Assembly: GCF_035605935.1 (NCBI RefSeq)
Contig: NZ_DATNGK010000115.1
Coordinates: forward strand, 1-47,838
Source of the DNA: Actinocrinis sp035605935
Lineage (GTDB): Bacteria; Actinomycetota; Actinomycetes; Streptomycetales; Catenulisporaceae
Reading direction: 5' to 3'
DNA: 47,838 nucleotides
In this document: positions 15,829 to 23,372 of the stretch, one piece after another
Layout of the letters: every line of letters starts with the position of its first letter
Position numbering within the stretch: the first letter of the stretch is position 1
Position numbers and translations under genes: made by a program
The notes under the pieces: generated by a model
The model's input: the letters and a program-made list of their open reading frames with translations, nothing else
The model's database searches: none
Told to the model about the DNA's origin: nothing

Positions 15829-16359
15829 GTGTCTGAACAGGCTCCGTCGCCTTGGGATCCGCAACCGGATCCGCCGCAGCAACCGCCTACCCCGCCGGGC
15901 GCCTTTCCCCCGCCGCCGGGAACGCAGTACGGGAACGTGCAATACGGCAGCCCGCAATACGGGGGCGCTCAAGCTGCCGGTGGTGGTCAGTACCCGCAAT
16001 ATCCGGGGATGCCATACCCACCGAACTACGGCCAGTACGGTCCGGGCCCCTATGGCTACGGCGTGGGCGCGTACGGGCCACCGCCGGGCACCAGCGGCAT
16101 GGCGATCGCGTCGCTGATCCTCGGCATCTGCGGCTTCTTCTGCGTGACGCCACTCATCGGGCTAGGCCTCGGCATCGGCGCACTGGTACAGACCTCGAAG
16201 ACGCGTCAGGCCGGACGGGGCATGGCCATCGCCGGGATCATCTTGTCTGTGGCCTGGATTCTGCTCGCAGCTCTGCTGTTCGCCAGCGGGCACTTCGGCA
16301 TCAACGATGGCGGCACCGGTTCAGGCCCGAGTCAGGACCCGAACGGCACCTCGGCCTGA
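15829..16359 (+). CDS. DUF4190-containing membrane protein
   Basis: 176-residue protein of unknown function. The N-terminal 90 residues are low-complexity and rich in P, Y, G and Q, with repeated QYG/YPP-like units. Then comes a DUF4190-type module with two hydrophobic segments (around GMAIASLILGICGFF and GMAIAGIILSVAWILLAALL) separated by a short basic loop TSKTRQAGRG. The C-terminus is a short polar tail. Proteins with this layout are common and often multi-copy in actinobacteria. The GTG start has AAGG about 7 nt before it. It is divergent from dxr with a 30-nt gap, so their promoters must overlap. Confidence 0.85.
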   Translation: MSEQAPSPWDPQPDPPQQPPTPPGAFPPPPGTQYGNVQYGSPQYGGAQAAGGGQYPQYPGMPYPPNYGQYGPGPYGYGVGAYGPPPGTSGMAIASLILGICGFFCVTPLIGLGLGIGALVQTSKTRQAGRGMAIAGIILSVAWILLAALLFASGHFGINDGGTGSGPSQDPNGTSA

Positions 16360-16382
16360 TTGCCAAGCCGCACTGATTACCG

Positions 16383-17834
16383 TCAGAGGTCGAGTCCGGT
16401 GAGCACCATCACGCGCTCGTACGTGTAGTCCTCCATCGCGTACTTCACGCCCTCGCGTCCGACGCCTGAGCCCTTCGCGCCGCCGTAAGGCATCTGATCG
16501 GCGCGGTAACTGGGCGCGTCACCGATGATCACGCCGCCGACTTCCAGCTCGCTGTGCGCCCGGAACGCGGCCTGGACGTCGTGCGTGAACACACCGGCCT
16601 GGAGTCCGAAAGCGGAATCGTTGACCGCCGCGAACGCCGCCTCGGTGTCGTCCACCTGCTGCACGACCAGCACCGGGCCGAAAACCTCCTCGCAGACGAC
16701 CTTGGCGTCTGACGGGGCGTCGACCATGACCGTCGGCGCGTAGGCCGAGCCCTCGCGGGTGCCGCCGATGAGTACCTTCGCCCCAGCCGCCACGGCCTCC
16801 TCGACCCACTGCTCGACCCGGATCGCTGCTTGCTCACTGATCATCGGGCCGACGTCGGTCGCCGGGTCGTTCGGGTCACCGGTCTTCTGCGCGGCCACCG
16901 CGTCGAGCAGCTTCGGCAGCAGCCGGTCGTGGACGGCTCGGTCCACGATGACTCGCTGCACTGAGATGCAGGACTGCCCGGCCTGGTAGTTCGAGTAGGT
17001 GGCGATCCGCGAAGCCGCCCAGTCCAGGTCCTTCTCGCTCGTGTAGTCGCCGAGCACCACGGCCGCCGCGTTACCGCCGAGCTCCAGCGTGACGTGCTTG
17101 TGCGGCACCGCTTTCTGGATCATCGCGCCGACCGGACCGGAGCCGGTGAAGGAGATGATCGGCAGCCGCGGATCGGCGGTCAGGTCCGCCATCTGATCGT
17201 TCGGCACCGGCAGGATCGACCAGGACCCGGCCGGCAGGTCGGTCTCGGCCAGCAGCTCGCCGAGCAACAGCGCGGTCAGCGGGGTAGCCGGGGCGGGCTT
17301 GAGGATGATCGGCGTGCCGACCGCGATCGCCGGGGCCACCTTGTGCGCGACCAGGTTGAGCGGGAAGTTGAACGGCGCGATGCCGAGCACCGGGCCCTTG
17401 GGGAAGCGGCGCACCACCGCGAGCCGGCCACTCGCCGCGGGGTCGGTGTCGAGCCGCTGGAGGTCACCGGAGAAGCGGCGGGCCTCTTCCGCGGCGAGGC
17501 GGAATACAGACACCGCCCGGCCGACCTCACCCTTTGACCACTTGAGCGGCTTGCCGTTCTCCGCGGTGATCAGTTGCGCGATCTCATCGGCCCGCTCGGC
17601 AAGCCGCCGGGAGACATGGTCGAGGGCGGCGGCGCGGGCGTGTGCGGGCAGCGCGGCGGTCTGCTTGGCCGCCGATTCGGCTGCGGCGACTGCCTGCTCG
17701 ATCTGCGCCCGCGACGGCACCGAGACGGTCGCCAGCGTCGTGCCGTCGTAAGGCCTCGTCACCTCGAGTGTCGCCTCGCCGGTCGCCGGCGCCCCGGCCA
17801 GCCAGAACGGACGCGGGTCGGTCGCAACAGTCAT
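16383..17834 (-). CDS. NAD(P)-dependent aldehyde dehydrogenase
   Basis: ALDH-superfamily oxidoreductase, 483 residues. The general-base Glu is in VTLELGGNAAAVVLGD, the nucleophilic Cys in AGQSCISVQRV, and the cofactor loop in FTGSGPVGAMIQ. The C-terminus YGGAKGSGVGREGVKYAMED places it near the lactaldehyde/succinate-semialdehyde/phosphonoacetaldehyde dehydrogenase branch. The ATG at 17834 is preferred over 17846 because GGAG lies 6 nt before it. From its place near gabT it is a candidate for oxidising succinate semialdehyde made from GABA (inference). It converges on the DUF4190 gene with 23 nt between the stops. Confidence 0.92.
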   Translation of the reverse strand: MTVATDPRPFWLAGAPATGEATLEVTRPYDGTTLATVSVPSRAQIEQAVAAAESAAKQTAALPAHARAAALDHVSRRLAERADEIAQLITAENGKPLKWSKGEVGRAVSVFRLAAEEARRFSGDLQRLDTDPAASGRLAVVRRFPKGPVLGIAPFNFPLNLVAHKVAPAIAVGTPIILKPAPATPLTALLLGELLAETDLPAGSWSILPVPNDQMADLTADPRLPIISFTGSGPVGAMIQKAVPHKHVTLELGGNAAAVVLGDYTSEKDLDWAASRIATYSNYQAGQSCISVQRVIVDRAVHDRLLPKLLDAVAAQKTGDPNDPATDVGPMISEQAAIRVEQWVEEAVAAGAKVLIGGTREGSAYAPTVMVDAPSDAKVVCEEVFGPVLVVQQVDDTEAAFAAVNDSAFGLQAGVFTHDVQAAFRAHSELEVGGVIIGDAPSYRADQMPYGGAKGSGVGREGVKYAMEDYTYERVMVLTGLDL

Positions 17835-17963
17835 CGTCGGCTCCATCCGAAGCTCTTGGCGGCGCTCTTCCGCTTCACCCTAGGTCCGCCGGTCAGCGCG
17901 CGTCGCCCTACACTTTGCCGCCGATTTCGGCTGCGGACCCGGCAACGTGACAGGTCTACCGCT

Positions 17964-20084
17964 CTACCCGCGCAGGTTCACCAGAACCGGGGGCGTGCGG
18001 ATGCCGTCCGGCGTAGCCAGCGAGATCAGCGCGTGACCGGTCGGCACGTCGTTGATGATCTCCGAGGCGGACCAGACCGGCCGCTCGATGGCCCTGGTCG
18101 CCACCGAGCGCGAATACTCCACCGCGGTGTTCCCGGTGATCGACTGGATGACTGACTTCTCCTTCTTTCCTCCGGGCGTGGATACATGGCCGGAGCCGGT
18201 GGTCGTGGCAGAGCCAGTCGTCACCGTGGTCTCAGCAGACCACTGCGTGCCCCAGTACTCGGCGAAGTACCGCGCGTCCTGCGGCTCGACTCCCGCGAAG
18301 ACCGCCTTGCAGCCGGTCCCGGTGAACACCGCGGAGCGCAGGTGCTCAGGGAACTGACCCATCGATTGGGTCAACAGCACTATCCCGGCGTTCGCCGCAC
18401 GCGCGCGTTGCAGCCCTTGCACGACGTATTCGTCCACGAAGCGGCCGGCCTCATCGACGATCAGGCCCTTGAACACGGAGCGATCGGCGTCCGGCGCCGC
18501 GACGACCTGCACGAACTGCGCGATCGCCAACCGCGCGAGAATGCGCGCGGCCTGCGGAGAACTGCCCTCGGGCAGGGCGATGCGCACGCGCACCGGCCGG
18601 TTGATCTCGCGCATGGAGAAGCGGCGCGCCCGACCGTCGAAGAGGTCGATCAATGCCGGGCGGTCGAGCAGCCGCAGCCGCTCGTTGAGCAGCGGGACCG
18701 GGCTATCGCGCAGCACCGCGTCGATCAGCTCGCGCAGTGTCGGGTAACGCGATTCCCGCTCGTAGAAGCCTGAAATGACCGAGTACAGCGCGTTACGCGC
18801 GGCCGAGTCAGCGGCCGGATCGCGGTGCGCGGTCTCCGGGGGCAGCACTGCGCCGGCCAGCCGGTCGGCCGCCTCATCAGGGCTCGACGCGCCACCGAAC
18901 AGGTCGAAGCCCCAGTTGGTCCGGTCGTCGCCGGGTCCAGACACGGCCGCGTCAGGTCGACGGTTCGGGTCGATGTCGATATCGAAGAAACCGGGCAGCA
19001 CCGCCGGCCCGAACGCCGAGCCGGTCGGGTCGATCACCACCACCGAGGCCAGGCCGACGAGGGTCTGCAGGCCGAGCAGCTCGATGATCGGGCGGGCAAA
19101 GGACCGTGTCTTGCCGGAACCGGGCGGCCCGACCACGAGCATGGATGTACGCAGCACCTCGGTGTCGAGCGCGAACCACTGGTTCTGGTGCGTTACCGGA
19201 TTACGCGGGGTCGGAGCCGCGACGCCGAGCCGCGCCTGACCCGTTATCAGGTCATGCTGCACCAACCGCGGGACCGGCAGATCGCGCTGCCGGGATTCGT
19301 GCACGAACGCCGCGCCGCCGAGCTCCTCGATCTGCTCGGCGACCGGCCGCAGCCGCTCCCGGCCCTGCCCTGACTGCGCGGCGCGCGCCGACTGCTGCAC
19401 GACGCGGGCCACACGCACGTAGTCCACATCCGTCAGCTCGCCGCCGGCCAGTTCATCGTCCAGGCGCCGCGCGGCCGAGTCGAAGCCGGCCTGCCGCAGG
19501 TCTTTCCACAAGTCCGGGCGAGCGGCGGGCGCTGCGGGCGCGGCCTTCGGCTCGGGCCGGTATCTGGCCCACATGTGGCGGATCGCGATCGGCCATTTGC
19601 CGTAGCTACCGCAGATGAAGACGAGCACTGCGAGGTAGACGATCTGCGCGACGGTGGTCGACAGGCCGATCGAGGTCAGCAAGTATCCGGCGGGCAGTAT
19701 CAGCGCGAGGTAGAGGATCGGGAGCGCGATCAGGGCGTTGCGTACCCGCCGCCACAGCGTCGGATCGAGCGGCCCCGGACGCCCCGAGGCGTCGGCATCG
19801 GGATCGCGGCCGAAGGCGAAGACACCGGGCAGGTCGAGGACGCGCGGGCCGTGCACCCAGCCGAGCAGATCGGGCCGGGTCTGGTCAGTCCACGAAGTGC
19901 CGTCCCAGTAGCGCACCTGCGCCGCGCCGCTCGGGCAGGGATACCAGCCCTCGCGCATGCCGTGGCCGTGGCCACCGCCGGTGCCGGCGGCGCCCTGTTC
20001 CTGCCCTTGGTGCTGTTCCTGGCCGGAACGCTGCTCCTGGCCAGAACCCTGGGCCGGGACGACCGGACCGTCATGCACCGCCAC
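17964..20084 (-). CDS. DUF2510 plus VirD4/TraG-like membrane ATPase
   Basis: 706-residue protein. From the N-terminus: a Gln/Gly-rich stretch (about 10-42), a DUF2510 motif (GWYPCPSG..RYWDGTSWTDQTRP, about 46-75), two membrane helices (about 116-136 and 143-161), then a cytoplasmic RecA-like ATPase. Walker A is GPPGSGKT at about 319-326; a second strand reads VVVIDPTGS; Walker B is GLIVDEAGRF; and LLTQSMGQFPEH resembles sensor motifs of conjugation coupling proteins. Start GTG at 20084 is preceded by GGGAG, 8 nt away; the frame stays open upstream to 20345 without coding character. No relaxase, T4SS or integrase gene is nearby. It may be a chromosomal, domesticated pump or a DNA/protein translocation factor. 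Confidence 0.8.
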   Translation of the reverse strand: MAVHDGPVVPAQGSGQEQRSGQEQHQGQEQGAAGTGGGHGHGMREGWYPCPSGAAQVRYWDGTSWTDQTRPDLLGWVHGPRVLDLPGVFAFGRDPDADASGRPGPLDPTLWRRVRNALIALPILYLALILPAGYLLTSIGLSTTVAQIVYLAVLVFICGSYGKWPIAIRHMWARYRPEPKAAPAAPAARPDLWKDLRQAGFDSAARRLDDELAGGELTDVDYVRVARVVQQSARAAQSGQGRERLRPVAEQIEELGGAAFVHESRQRDLPVPRLVQHDLITGQARLGVAAPTPRNPVTHQNQWFALDTEVLRTSMLVVGPPGSGKTRSFARPIIELLGLQTLVGLASVVVIDPTGSAFGPAVLPGFFDIDIDPNRRPDAAVSGPGDDRTNWGFDLFGGASSPDEAADRLAGAVLPPETAHRDPAADSAARNALYSVISGFYERESRYPTLRELIDAVLRDSPVPLLNERLRLLDRPALIDLFDGRARRFSMREINRPVRVRIALPEGSSPQAARILARLAIAQFVQVVAAPDADRSVFKGLIVDEAGRFVDEYVVQGLQRARAANAGIVLLTQSMGQFPEHLRSAVFTGTGCKAVFAGVEPQDARYFAEYWGTQWSAETTVTTGSATTTGSGHVSTPGGKKEKSVIQSITGNTAVEYSRSVATRAIERPVWSASEIINDVPTGHALISLATPDGIRTPPVLVNLRG

Positions 20085-20366
20085 TGCGCTCTCTCCCTCT
20101 GCGTCCGGCCCCCTGCGGAACCCGAGCTGACGAGCCGTCCGCACGATGGTAGCGACCTGCGCCGATCCCGCCGAGACGACACTGCGGCCACGCAGCGTCG
20201 CGCCGCAATCCGCAGCCAATACCGACACTGTGACAGCGCTACCGCCAAACCTCCGACGTGCTGCCAAGTGTCCGCGGTGCGTTCCTTGGTTATCGTCGAG
20301 AGCAGCCTCGTCCTTTCCGCCTGCCTGTCTTCTACCCGGCTGCACGCCCGAAGGAGCACCCGCCCG

Positions 20367-21728
20367 ATGACGACCTCCCCCCGCCCTGTCGGCGGCCCGT
20401 CGGTACCGCAGGAGCGGCGGCTCGTGACCGAGATCCCCGGTCCTCGCTCACGCGAGCTGTTCGCGCGGCGCAACGAGACCGTGGCGCTCGGCGTGTCGAC
20501 GACGCTGCCGGTGTTCGTCACTCGCGCGGGCGGCGGCGTGCTGGAGGACGTGGACGGCAACTCGCTGATCGACTTCGGCTCCGGCATCGCGGTGACCAGC
20601 GTCGGCAACAGCGCCGAGGCCGTGGTCAGGCGGGCCACCGAGCAGCTGCAGCGGTTCACGCATACCTGCTTCATGGTCACGCCCTACGAGGGTTACATCG
20701 CGGTCTGCGAGGCGCTGGCCGAGCTGACGCCGGGTGACCACGCGAAGAAGTCGGCGCTGTTCAACTCGGGTGCCGAGGCCGTGGAGAACGCGGTCAAGAT
20801 CGCCCGCGCGTACACCAAGCGGCAAGCAGTCGTCGTGTTCGATCACGGATACCACGGCCGCACGAACCTGACGATGGCGCTGACCGCGAAGAACATGCCG
20901 TACAAGAACGGCTTCGGCCCCTTCGCCCCGGAGATCTACCGGGTGCCGATGGCCTACCCGCTGCGCTGGCCGACCGGCCCCGAGCGCTGCGCCGAGGAGG
21001 CTGCCGCGCAGGCGATCTCGCAGATCGAGAAGCAGATCGGCGCGCAGAACGTGGCCGCGGTGGTGATCGAGCCGATCCAGGGCGAGGGCGGGTTCATCGA
21101 GCCGCCGCTCGGATTCCTGCCGCGCATCGCGCAGTTCTGCCGGGACAACGGGATCGTGTTCGTCGCGGACGAGATCCAGACCGGTTTCTGCCGCACCGGC
21201 GACTGGTTCGCCTGCGAGCACGAGGGCGTGGTCCCGGACCTGGTCACCACCGCCAAGGGCCTGGCCGGCGGACTGCCGCTGGCGGCGGTGACCGGCCGCG
21301 CCGAGATCATGGACGCCGCGCACGCCGGCGGCCTCGGCGGAACCTACGGCGGCAACCCGGTGGCCTGCGCCGCGGCCCTCGGCGCGATCGACACGATGCG
21401 CGCGGAGGACCTGGCCGGCCGCGCCCGCAAGATCGGCGAGGTAATGATCGGGCGGCTTCGCGCACTCGCCGAGCGGCACCCGGAAATCGCCGAGGTGCGC
21501 GGCCGCGGCGCGATGGTCGCGATCGAGCTGGTCAAGCCGGGAAGCCTGGAGCCAGCGCCCGAGATCGCGCTCAAGGCGGCGGCCTTCTGCCACGCCGCCG
21601 GGGTGGTCGTGCTCACCTGCGGCACTTTCGGTAACGTGCTGCGCTTCCTTCCACCCCTGGTTATCGGCGATGATTTGCTGAGTGAAGGCCTGGACGTGAT
21701 CGAGCAGGCTTTCGACTCCATGAGCTGA
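20367..21728 (+). CDS. gabT: 4-aminobutyrate aminotransferase
   Basis: PLP enzyme of the class III aminotransferases that transfers the amino group of GABA to 2-oxoglutarate, giving succinate semialdehyde. 453 residues. The cofactor-binding region FNSGAEAVENAVKIAR, the FVADEIQTGFCRTG segment with the PLP-ring Asp, and the Schiff-base Lys in TTAKGLAGGLPLAAVTG are clear. The ATG at 20367 has AAGGAG ten nt upstream. The frame runs open to 19575, but this is antisense to the ATPase gene and is not used. It is divergent from that gene and ends in a strong terminator. It links to the polyamine genes further right, whose product is GABA. Confidence 0.93.
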   Translation: MTTSPRPVGGPSVPQERRLVTEIPGPRSRELFARRNETVALGVSTTLPVFVTRAGGGVLEDVDGNSLIDFGSGIAVTSVGNSAEAVVRRATEQLQRFTHTCFMVTPYEGYIAVCEALAELTPGDHAKKSALFNSGAEAVENAVKIARAYTKRQAVVVFDHGYHGRTNLTMALTAKNMPYKNGFGPFAPEIYRVPMAYPLRWPTGPERCAEEAAAQAISQIEKQIGAQNVAAVVIEPIQGEGGFIEPPLGFLPRIAQFCRDNGIVFVADEIQTGFCRTGDWFACEHEGVVPDLVTTAKGLAGGLPLAAVTGRAEIMDAAHAGGLGGTYGGNPVACAAALGAIDTMRAEDLAGRARKIGEVMIGRLRALAERHPEIAEVRGRGAMVAIELVKPGSLEPAPEIALKAAAFCHAAGVVVLTCGTFGNVLRFLPPLVIGDDLLSEGLDVIEQAFDSMS

Positions 21729-21762
21729 CCGCATTGTCCCCGGGAGTGCGGCCCGAGGGCAC

Positions 21763-21802
21763 AGCGCGGCGCCCGCCCCCGACCCCGGGCGGGCGTCGCG
21801 CT
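21763..21802 (+). terminator. Terminator of the gabT transcript
   Basis: Arms of 16 nt (21763-21778 and 21787-21802) pair with one G-T type mismatch around an 8-nt loop, followed by CGTCTTTCC. It lies 35 nt after the gabT stop codon. Confidence 0.78.
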
Positions 21803-21912
21803 CGTCTTTCCGGGGCGCGTACGTCGCGAAGGCAAAGTGGGGCGTGTGAAGAACCTGTGCACGCCTCGCGACGCTGCGTCCCACGTGAGGCGCGCAGCGT
21901 ACCCTCGAAGGG

Positions 21913-22701
21913 ATGCCGCGCACTTTCGAAGAGACACCGAATTCTCGGCCAGAGCCGATGACAGCGACGCCGACGGCGACGACCCCGTCGCCGGCCAGCG
22001 ACGCCTCCGCCGGCTCGTCGCAGGGCTCCTGCTTGCTTTGGTGGCTGGCACCGGTCGCGCTGCTGCTCGGCTTCGCATTCCTGCTCTGGCAGGTCAAAAC
22101 GCACGGTCCGGTCACCCGTTTGGACCTACGCCTGCGTGACGGAATACAAAGCGACGCTCGCGACCCCGCGCTGTCCTGGATGTGGCGGCCTGCGCGCGGC
22201 ATGGCCGATCTCGGTGACCAATCCGTCGCGCTGTCGGTTCTGTTCGTCAGCACCGTCCTCGCGGTGCGACTCACCCGTTCCTGGCTGCCCGCGATCGTCG
22301 CCGCGGCCGCCGTTGCCGCGCTCACGACCGTCATCCCGCTCAAGCTGTGGATCGATCGCCCAGGCCCCAGCCAGAACGTGCTCGGCGACGCGGCACTCGG
22401 CTTCTTCCCCTCCGGCCACACCGCGGACGCCGCGCTTTGCTACGGAACCAGCGCGCTGCTGCTGTGCGTCTTCGTCCTCCCGCGCAGCCCGGAGTCGATC
22501 AGGAGGCACGGCCGCACGCTAAGCCGCACGGTCACCGCCGGGGCGGCGGTCCTCGTGCTGCTGACGATTTTCGGGCTGCTCTGGTCCAACTTCCACTGGC
22601 TCTCCGACACCCTCGGCTCGCTGTGCTGGTGCGGCGCGGCGTTGCTGGTCATTCGGCACTTCACCAGACGAGCGCTGGGCAGTAGCCTTCACCCGCTGTA
22701 G
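21913..22701 (+). CDS. PAP2-family membrane phosphatase
   Basis: Integral membrane phosphatase of the type-2 phosphatidic acid phosphatase family, 262 residues. It probably acts on lipid phosphates at the outer face of the membrane. The three catalytic motifs are present: KLWIDRPGP, the histidine-bearing FPSGHTADA, and HWLSDTLGS. About six hydrophobic segments surround them. The start is uncertain: ATG at 21913 has AAGGG directly against it, while the ATG at 21958 would remove a polar N-terminus but lacks a clear ribosome-binding site. The stop codon lies within the palindrome that covers the promoter of the next operon. Substrate specificity (undecaprenyl, phosphatidate or other) is not evident. 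Confidence 0.88.
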   Translation: MPRTFEETPNSRPEPMTATPTATTPSPASDASAGSSQGSCLLWWLAPVALLLGFAFLLWQVKTHGPVTRLDLRLRDGIQSDARDPALSWMWRPARGMADLGDQSVALSVLFVSTVLAVRLTRSWLPAIVAAAAVAALTTVIPLKLWIDRPGPSQNVLGDAALGFFPSGHTADAALCYGTSALLLCVFVLPRSPESIRRHGRTLSRTVTAGAAVLVLLTIFGLLWSNFHWLSDTLGSLCWCGAALLVIRHFTRRALGSSLHPL

Positions 22702-22715
22702 CACAGTGCTACAGT
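22688..22715 (+). promoter_or_regulatory. Toxin-antitoxin promoter, probably giving a leaderless mRNA
   Basis: TTCACC (22688-22693) and TACAGT (22710-22715, fits TAnnnT) are 16 nt apart. A start about 7 nt after the -10 box falls on the A of the antitoxin ATG at 22722, so the mRNA would be leaderless. No ribosome-binding site precedes that ATG beyond a GTGGG very close to it. Confidence 0.5.
22696..22714. promoter_or_regulatory. 19-bp palindromic operator over the antitoxin promoter
   Basis: Nine-base arms CTGTAGCAC and GTGCTACAG are perfect inverted repeats around a central A. The site contains the PAP2 stop codon, covers most of the -10 box and ends 7 nt before the antitoxin start. AbrB/MazE-type antitoxins usually bind such a site to repress their own operon. 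Confidence 0.65.
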
Positions 22716-22721
22716 GGGAAT

Positions 22722-23018
22722 ATGACAGCTTCATTGTCACGCCGTGCGCGAATTCGTGGCGACCGGTATCAGGTGACTCTTCCGCCGGAGATCAGAGCGG
22801 CCTTGCACGTTCGATCCGGAGACGAACTCGAGTTCGTCGTCGAGGAAGACGGCACGGTCACGGTGCGGGGATACGTATCGATCCCCGCCGACCAGGCGTG
22901 GTTCTTCACGCCTGAGTGGCAGGCGGGCGAGCAGGAAGCTCGGGAGCAGGCCACACGCGGCGAGGGCGAGTACTACGACAACGAGGACGACTTCCTCGCT
23001 GCGTTCGAGCCTCGCTGA
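22722..23018 (+). CDS. Antitoxin with AbrB/MazE-like N-terminal domain
   Basis: 98-residue protein. The N-terminal half (RGDRYQVTLPPEIRAALHVRSGDELEF.. VEEDG) is a swapped-hairpin AbrB/SpoVT/MazE DNA-binding domain. The C-terminal half is acidic and probably unfolded until bound (EQEAREQATRGEGEYYDNEDDFLAAFEPR region), as expected of a toxin-neutralising tail. The gene starts at the ATG directly downstream of a perfect 19-bp palindrome and overlaps the next gene by one base (TGATG), the usual layout of a type II toxin-antitoxin operon. Pairing an AbrB-type antitoxin with a RelE-like toxin is less usual than MazE-MazF. Confidence 0.82.
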   Translation: MTASLSRRARIRGDRYQVTLPPEIRAALHVRSGDELEFVVEEDGTVTVRGYVSIPADQAWFFTPEWQAGEQEAREQATRGEGEYYDNEDDFLAAFEPR

Positions 23019-23311
23019 TGCCGACCTATCTCGCCCTAGTTCGCTTCCGCCGAGACTGGGACCGTCTGACACCGCAGCAACAAGGACTGTTTCGTGCCGC
23101 GCTAGCTCTGTTCGTGGAAGACCTGCGCAAAGCAGAGGGATTTCGGCGAAGCTTGCGCGTCGAGAAAATGGCAGGGCACGACGTCTGGGAAATGACGTGG
23201 GCGCCGGACGGGCGTGCGACGTTCACCTATGGCGAGTCCGTCAAGCCGGGCGAGGTGCACATCGTTTGGCATCGTGTCGGGGCCCACGCAATCTTCAAGG
23301 ATCCGGTCTGA
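23018..23311 (+). CDS. RelE/ParE-superfamily toxin (putative)
   Basis: 97-residue basic protein. Its start ATG overlaps the antitoxin stop (TGATG). The pattern of an N-terminal helix pair (RRDWDRLTPQQQGLFRAAL..FVEDLRKAEGF) followed by strands (RVEKMAG, VWEMTWAPDGRATFTYGE, VHIVWHRVGAHAIF) matches the RelE/ParE/HigB-like mRNA-interferase fold, including the conserved closing strand with HRVGAH. Catalytic residues are poorly conserved in this superfamily, so activity against mRNA is inferred. The frame extends upstream to 22916 but lies inside the antitoxin gene. A hairpin follows 13 nt after the stop. Confidence 0.75.
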   Translation: MPTYLALVRFRRDWDRLTPQQQGLFRAALALFVEDLRKAEGFRRSLRVEKMAGHDVWEMTWAPDGRATFTYGESVKPGEVHIVWHRVGAHAIFKDPV

Positions 23312-23323
23312 CGTCCCGCCCCT

Positions 23324-23360
23324 GCTGCCCTCGCGCGCGTCACTTCGGCGCGAGCGCAGC
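23324..23360. terminator. Hairpin between convergent toxin and mmsA-like genes
   Basis: GCTGC plus CTCGCGC (23324-23336) pairs with GCGCGAG plus GCAGC (23348-23360), with one C-C mismatch and an 11-nt loop. It fills the 61-nt space between the two stops and could act in both directions. Confidence 0.6.
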
Positions 23361-23372
23361 ACGTTCAAATGC

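Noticed and set aside
17964..20084. Integrated conjugative element suggested by the TraG-like ATPase
   Set aside because: No integrase, relaxase, replication gene, tRNA attachment site or direct repeats seen nearby; the surroundings are ordinary chromosomal genes.
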